Source of the DNA: G963677085 sp963677085
GTDB lineage: Bacteria; Planctomycetota; Planctomycetia; Pirellulales; Thermoguttaceae
DNA length: 64,000 bases
NCBI GenBank assembly: GCA_963677085.2
Contig: CAXXFH010000004.1
Span: 2,604,001-2,668,000 of the forward strand
Reading direction: 5' to 3'
Made by a program: the position numbers and the translations under genes. The notes under the pieces are model-generated. The model searched no databases and had not been told where the DNA came from. It saw only the letters and a program-made list of their open reading frames with translations. Positions 59,538 through 64,000 of the stretch are shown here, piece by piece (within the stretch, counting starts at the first letter, position 1; each line of letters opens with the position of its first letter).

Positions 59538-60644
59538 GTGACGAAACGCATCCTGCAAATCATCCCTTCGTTGGACCGCTCGGGCGCCGAGAAACAGCTT
59601 TGCCTGTTGGCCGCAGGGCTGCCACGCGACGAGTTCGAGGTCCACGTCTGCTCGCTGACGCGCGGCGGTCCGTTGGCCGAGAACCTCCGTCAGGCGGGTA
59701 TCCCGTTGACCGTAATCGGTAAGCGGTTTAAGGTCGATCCTCAAGCCTATTGGCAACTCAAACGCCACATTCGCCACATTCAGCCCGAGTTGATTCATGC
59801 CTGGATGTTCGCGGCCAACGCCTACGGTTACGCTGCCGCCCGAGCGTGTGGCGTGAAACACTTCGTGGCCGGCCAGCGGTGTGTCGACCCGTGGAAGAGC
59901 GGCGTGCAGTTGGCCATCGACCGCTACGTGGGCCGCCATGGTTCGGTTACCGTGGCCAACAGCCCGAGCGTGCGCGACTTCTACGTCCGCCACGGCGTTC
60001 CGGCCGAAAAGATCCGCGTCATCCCCAACGGCATTCCGTCGGCTCCGGCCAGCGACGCCACCCGGGAGCAATTGCTCGACGAGCTTGAGCTACCCCGCCG
60101 CGCACGGCTGATCGGTTTGATCGGCCGGCTTTGGCCCCAGAAACGCGTGAAAGACGCCATCTGGGCGACCGACTTGCTGAAGGTAATCCGCGACGACGTC
60201 CATCTGCTGATCATTGGCGACGGCCCGCAGCGCGACGTGTTGCACCGTTTTCGCGATCAGGTGGTGATTCGCGACCGAGTTCACTTCCTCGGCCACCGCG
60301 ACGACGTGCCGCGTCTGATGCCCCACTTCGACGTCGTCTGGTCGACCAGCGGTTACGAAGGCCAGTCGAACGTCGTACTGGAGGCGATGGCCGCTGGTGT
60401 ACCCGTGGTAGCGACCGACATTCCGGGCACGCGCGATCTGGTCGTCGACAACCAGACGGGCTTGCTCTACGCGGTAGGCGATCGTGCCGCCTTGGCACGC
60501 CAGACACGCAAGTTGCTGGACGACGCCGAACTGGCCGCCCGGCTGGCGACAACCGCAAGACAACGCGTCGGCGAGGAGTTCAGCGTGACGCGGATGGTTG
60601 AACGCCATGCGGAGTTGTATCGGGAGGTTTTGGGGGCGAGTTGA
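59538..60644 (+). CDS. Family 4 glycosyltransferase
   Basis: The protein has 368 residues; the start is a GTG at 59538. The N-terminal domain opens KRILQIIPSLDRSGAEKQLC with the glycan-acceptor loop, and HAWMFAANAYGYAAARACGV follows. The C-terminal donor domain has LIGLIGRLWPQKRVKDAIWA, VHLLIIGDGPQRDVLHRF, RVHFLGHRDDVPRLMPHFDV and the EX7E motif YEGQSNVVLEAMAAGVPVVA (about 273-292). It stands seven bases after the preceding GT4 gene. Acceptor and sugar are not predictable. Confidence 0.93.
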   Translation: MTKRILQIIPSLDRSGAEKQLCLLAAGLPRDEFEVHVCSLTRGGPLAENLRQAGIPLTVIGKRFKVDPQAYWQLKRHIRHIQPELIHAWMFAANAYGYAAARACGVKHFVAGQRCVDPWKSGVQLAIDRYVGRHGSVTVANSPSVRDFYVRHGVPAEKIRVIPNGIPSAPASDATREQLLDELELPRRARLIGLIGRLWPQKRVKDAIWATDLLKVIRDDVHLLIIGDGPQRDVLHRFRDQVVIRDRVHFLGHRDDVPRLMPHFDVVWSTSGYEGQSNVVLEAMAAGVPVVATDIPGTRDLVVDNQTGLLYAVGDRAALARQTRKLLDDAELAARLATTARQRVGEEFSVTRMVERHAELYREVLGAS

Positions 60645-60677
60645 ACTAAGGCTAGTGACCATTGGGGGATTGGGATC

Positions 60678-61607
60678 ATGGCAGAGCAACTCTGTCCCAT
60701 TTGTGGTAAAGGTACAATTCAACACAAAGCGTCTGAAGATGGAGACCATTGCACGTGTCGTTTGTGCGGTAGATTCGTCCTCGAAAGCTTCCTAGATCAG
60801 GACATCTCGGCTTATCTTGATCTAAGCGTCCGCCACCGAGTTTCTGGCGTCATACGCCGGCATTGGGAGAAGAAAAAAAGGCCACTTTTTGTATCGTCGG
60901 ATAACTGCAGAAGTCTGGAACAGCTTGCACCACCCGACAGTGCGGTTTCAGAGAAGGCAATGTGCCTCTTGGAGGCATTGGCTTGGAAGACAACATGGCC
61001 GGGGCAACAAATCTACATCAAGAAAGAATGCGATTACTCCTTGGCATTCTGCCATAATCAAGACGAGTTCGCGTTCTTTGTAGACCATCTCGTTGATTTG
61101 GGGTGTATTAAGTGGATGGCCGAGCCTTCTTGGAGTGGAGGGCTGTGCATCACCCCCTCTGGCTGGAGTCGTCTCGCGTCCAGCAAGAGTCGAAATATGG
61201 AATCCGACAAGGCATTTGTTGCGATGTGGTTTGATGCCAAAATGATCGAAGCTTACGAGAATGGTATCGAGCCGGCCATCAAAGAATGCGGCTTTCGCCC
61301 AGTCAGGATCGATAAGAAGGAATTCCTTGGAGACATTGTGGACGAGATTATCGCAGAAATCCGTGAAAGCCGATTCGTCGTGGCGGATTTCACTGGCCAG
61401 CGTGCGGGAGTCTACTACGAAGCTGGTTATGCTGCGGGATTGGGGATTCCGGTGGTTTTGACGTGTCGAGAGGATGACATGGATGAACTTCATTTCGATA
61501 CGCAGCAGAAAAACCACATTGCATGGCAATCATCTGAACAATTACGGAAACGGCTTCGAAATCGTATTCGGGCATTGATTGGATTGGGACCCCATCACGC
61601 CGATTGA
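60678..61607 (+). CDS. Zinc-ribbon protein with nucleoside-deoxyribosyltransferase/TIR-like domain
   Basis: The protein has 309 residues. An N-terminal zinc ribbon (CPICGKGTIQHK and CRLCGRFV, about 6-36) precedes a middle helical, winged-helix-like part (about 85-170, ending LCITPSGWSRLASS). The C-terminal domain (about 175-290) reads KAFVAMWFDAKMIEAYENGI, KKEFLGDIVDEIIAEIRESR and FVVADFTGQRAGVYYEAGYA, then GIPVVLTCRED. This matches nucleoside 2-deoxyribosyltransferase-like/TIR-like folds, with the glutamate in YYEAGYA as the probable active-site acid. Such domains often act in nucleotide-based defence or signalling. It sits in a polysaccharide cluster, with lower GC than its neighbours. Confidence 0.8.
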   Translation: MAEQLCPICGKGTIQHKASEDGDHCTCRLCGRFVLESFLDQDISAYLDLSVRHRVSGVIRRHWEKKKRPLFVSSDNCRSLEQLAPPDSAVSEKAMCLLEALAWKTTWPGQQIYIKKECDYSLAFCHNQDEFAFFVDHLVDLGCIKWMAEPSWSGGLCITPSGWSRLASSKSRNMESDKAFVAMWFDAKMIEAYENGIEPAIKECGFRPVRIDKKEFLGDIVDEIIAEIRESRFVVADFTGQRAGVYYEAGYAAGLGIPVVLTCREDDMDELHFDTQQKNHIAWQSSEQLRKRLRNRIRALIGLGPHHAD

Positions 61608-61657
61608 CTCAGTAGGTGGAAACCGTAACACTTTTTCATTCCCCTTCGACCCGCCTC

Positions 61658-63577
61658 ATGTGTGGCATCACCGGCGCCGTCTGGACCGAACCGCAACTGG
61701 CCGTGGAGCAACAGACGCTTCGGCGGATGACCGACGTATTGCGCCATCGGGGACCCGACGGCGAAGGGACGGAACTGTTCGCGTGGCAGGCTCGCCCGGG
61801 CCGCGACGCTTTGCCCGGCGTGGCCCTAGGGCATCGTCGGTTGTCGATTATCGACTTGGCAGCCGGCCGGCAGCCGATGGCCAACGAAGACGGTTCTGTG
61901 TGGGTGGTTTTCAACGGCGAAATCTACAATTTCGCCGACCTGCGCCGCCGGCTCGAAGGTGCCGGCCATTGCTTCCGTACCCGGTGCGATACGGAAGTGC
62001 TCGTGCATCTCTACGAGGACGAAGGTCCGGGCATGTTTCGGCATTTGGTCGGCATGTTCGCCCTGGCCATTTGGGATGCTCGCAACGGCCAACTGCTGCT
62101 GGCACGCGATCGACTGGGACAGAAGCCCTTGGTTTATCGCCACGAGCCGGGCAGGTTGCTGTTTGCCAGCGAGTTGAAGAGCTTGTTGGAAGTACCCGGC
62201 GTGTCGAGGGAAATCGATCCCCAGTCGCTCGACGAGTATCTTACCTACCAGTACGTGCCGCATCCGCGGACCATCTTCCGCGGCATCGCCAAGCTGCCGC
62301 CCGGCTGTTATGCCGTGTATCGGCGCGACCGCCTCGACGTGCGCCCCTACTGGCAGCCCGACTTCGAGCAAGAAGACGACCGTCCGGCGAAGGACTACGC
62401 CGCCGAACTGCGCGAATTGTTGACCGCCTCGGTCGAGATACGGTTGCGAAGCGATGTGCCGCTGGGGGCGTTTCTCTCGGGGGGAATCGATTCGACGATC
62501 ATCGTCGGCCTCATGCAGCAACTGGCCGCCGAGCCGGTGCGGACCTTTTCAATCGGTTTTCCGGTGGCCGAGTACGACGAAACCAGCTACGCCCGGGCCG
62601 CCGCCGAGCGGTTCGACACGATTCACCAGGAGTTCCAGGTTGAGCCGAAGGCCGTAGAGATTCTCCAGCGGCTGGTGTGGCACTACGACGAACCGTTTGC
62701 CGACAGCTCGGCCATACCAACTTGGTACGTTTCGGAGTTAACCCGGCAACACGTGACCGTGGCACTAACCGGCGACGGAGGCGATGAGCTGTTTGCCGGT
62801 TATCAGCGTTATCGGGCCGTCTCACTGGCCAACCACTTCGACCGGCTTCCGGCTGCCGTTCGAGGCATTTTGGCCGGCGGCTACTGGCAGCACCTTCCCT
62901 CGAGCCCACGGCAGAAGTCCACGGTGCGACGATGGAAGCGATTTGCCGAGGTGCTTGCTCAACCGCCCATGCGTCGGTATCTCGACTGGATTTCGATCTT
63001 CAACGAAGGCCGGCGGGGTGGCTTGTACACCGACGAGTTCGTGGCCTCGTTGCCCGGCGTCGATCCGGCCGAATTTATCGAGAGTGCGTTTCGGCGAATC
63101 GGCCGGCGCGATCCGGTTACCGCGACCAGCCTGGCCGATCTGGTCACCTACTTGCCCTGCGACCTGATGACCAAGGTCGACATTGCCTCGATGGCTCATG
63201 GCTTGGAGTGCCGACAGCCGTTTCTCGATCATCGCGTGGTGGAATTGGCCGCACGGATGCCGCGGCACCTGAAATATCGTTACGGCCAGGGCAAACGGAT
63301 CCTCAAAGAGGTCTTCGCCGACCTGCTGCCGCCGGCCATTCTTCGGCGGAAGAAAATGGGTTTTGGCGTGCCGCTGGATCACTGGTTCCGCGACGAACTC
63401 AAGGATTTCGCCCGCGATGTGTTGCTCGATGACCGCACTCAGCAGCGGGGTTATTTTCGGCCGGAGGTGGTGGCCGCCATGCTCGACGCCCATCAGCAGG
63501 GCCAATTCGACCACTCCCCCCGGCTTTGGGCGCTGTTGGTGCTGGAGCTGTGGCACCGCGAATGGGTTGATAGCTAG
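61658..63577 (+). CDS. asnB: Asparagine synthetase (glutamine-hydrolysing)
   Basis: The protein has 639 residues from the ATG at 61658, which places the catalytic Cys at position 2 (MCGITGAVW) as required for a class II amidotransferase. The N-terminal domain continues MTDVLRHRGPDGEGTELFAW, LGHRRLSIIDLAAGRQPMAN and FNGEIYNFADLRRRLE. The synthetase domain has the PP-loop AFLSGGIDSTIIVGLM (about residue 271-286), TGDGGDELFAGYQRYR and LMTKVDIASMAHGLECRQPF. It makes asparagine, or in polysaccharide loci amidates another carboxylate. It follows two GT4 genes and the zinc-ribbon gene on the same strand. Confidence 0.96.
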   Translation: MCGITGAVWTEPQLAVEQQTLRRMTDVLRHRGPDGEGTELFAWQARPGRDALPGVALGHRRLSIIDLAAGRQPMANEDGSVWVVFNGEIYNFADLRRRLEGAGHCFRTRCDTEVLVHLYEDEGPGMFRHLVGMFALAIWDARNGQLLLARDRLGQKPLVYRHEPGRLLFASELKSLLEVPGVSREIDPQSLDEYLTYQYVPHPRTIFRGIAKLPPGCYAVYRRDRLDVRPYWQPDFEQEDDRPAKDYAAELRELLTASVEIRLRSDVPLGAFLSGGIDSTIIVGLMQQLAAEPVRTFSIGFPVAEYDETSYARAAAERFDTIHQEFQVEPKAVEILQRLVWHYDEPFADSSAIPTWYVSELTRQHVTVALTGDGGDELFAGYQRYRAVSLANHFDRLPAAVRGILAGGYWQHLPSSPRQKSTVRRWKRFAEVLAQPPMRRYLDWISIFNEGRRGGLYTDEFVASLPGVDPAEFIESAFRRIGRRDPVTATSLADLVTYLPCDLMTKVDIASMAHGLECRQPFLDHRVVELAARMPRHLKYRYGQGKRILKEVFADLLPPAILRRKKMGFGVPLDHWFRDELKDFARDVLLDDRTQQRGYFRPEVVAAMLDAHQQGQFDHSPRLWALLVLELWHREWVDS

Positions 63578-64000
63578 TGGCGGGTACTCGGGACAACTTA
63601 TCCGCCCCCTGTGAGCCGGCAAAGGTGGACAAGCCGCCCATGGCACCTAGTCCATTGCCTCAGGGCTCCCGGTCGCCACCCTAGAGCGTGAAGATCCGGG
63701 AAATATACACACCCTAGGCAGACTTTACGTCGCAGGAATCGCAAAATCGGTTCGTGCGCCCTGCGTCTCGATGTGGATCGCCAGATTCTCCAAAATTGCC
63801 TCTTTGGCCAGATGTCCTCACCGATACAATGACTAGGTGGGCAGCGGGATGACTGCGCCCTGTTCGCCAGGAGCCGTTCAGAAAGCTGGGAGATTGCACA
63901 ATAATATCTTCCGCGAATCGTTTCTCCGCTCAGCTTTGGGGAGCCCGACCACTGCCGGGCTGGCTGCGGTAATGAGGCCGCACGAGCGCATCGAAAGGAC
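63578..64000. other. Region after asnB without a recognisable gene
   Basis: No credible coding frame, RNA gene or strong hairpin was found. A short minus-strand frame at 63714-63899 has no supporting features. The region may contain the promoter of a gene outside the window. Confidence 0.5.

Noticed and set aside
63714..63899. Short minus-strand frame near the right edge
   Set aside because: Sixty-one residues without motifs, ribosome binding site or neighbours.
1..64000. tRNA, rRNA, riboswitch or prophage
   Set aside because: I looked in the intergenic regions and saw no cloverleaf, rRNA segment, known riboswitch core or phage structural genes; a covariance-model scan would be needed to exclude small RNAs.

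Overview
The window looks like a chromosomal segment of a planctomycete, probably of the Pirellula lineage. The signs are two DUF1559 (H-X9-DG) proteins, a giant pseudopilin-like secreted protein, DUF3467 and 'MENPFESP'-type small proteins, an orphan chemotaxis scaffold, and lipopolysaccharide-type genes (kdsD, kdsC and an OstA-like protein). GC is fairly high, intergenic regions are rich in short dispersed repeats, and no rRNA, tRNA or CRISPR was found.

Layout. 1-8.7 kb: end of a small protein, a 1758-residue pseudopilin-like protein, a UbiD-family decarboxylase and a prepilin-peptidase-like protein that has lost its catalytic aspartates. 8.9-14.8 kb: LOG-family protein, TlpA-like thioredoxin and a three-gene proton-translocating transhydrogenase (pntAA-pntAB-pntB, minus strand). 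15.3-16.2 kb: rplM-rpsI. 16.5-23.3 kb: a nested mobile-element stack. 23.3-26.8 kb: a four-gene minus-strand operon with an MJ0619/Tes-like radical SAM enzyme, an Lgt-like membrane protein, an isoprenylcysteine-methyltransferase-like protein and a small membrane protein. 26.9-36.4 kb: secreted toroid-type protein, S41 protease, GH28 polygalacturonase-like enzyme, CheW-REC-HPt protein and a DUF1559 pseudopilin. 37-48.4 kb: mostly housekeeping genes (DUF3467, cysteine-desulfurase-like, MBL hydrolase, scpA, HIT, AlaC-like aminotransferase, carA, tspO, DUF1559, class II aldolase). 49-55.6 kb: kdsD-kdsC-OstA-like protein, probably a lipopolysaccharide unit, and a polytopic membrane protein. 55.7-57.4 kb: an AAA ATPase plus TOPRIM pair resembling a split OLD-type defence module. 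57.7-63.6 kb: hpt, two GT4 glycosyltransferases, a zinc-ribbon/deoxyribosyltransferase-like protein and asnB, which reads as a surface-polysaccharide unit carrying one possible defence gene.

The most striking structure is a three-layer nest. An IS66-family element (16472-23274) has matching 22-bp terminal inverted repeats and a perfect 8-bp target duplication. Its tnpB is split by a 4.26-kb serine-recombinase element (about 18377-22638). The recombinase gene of that element is itself split by a second, intact serine-recombinase element (about 19451-21824). Both junctions can be read to the base: removing each insert restores an uninterrupted in-frame gene, with tnpB becoming 119 codons. Each layer sits in a conserved coding motif of the mobile gene below it.

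All calls are from reading the sequence; no database search was possible. Functions given for families are established knowledge; roles in this organism are inference.
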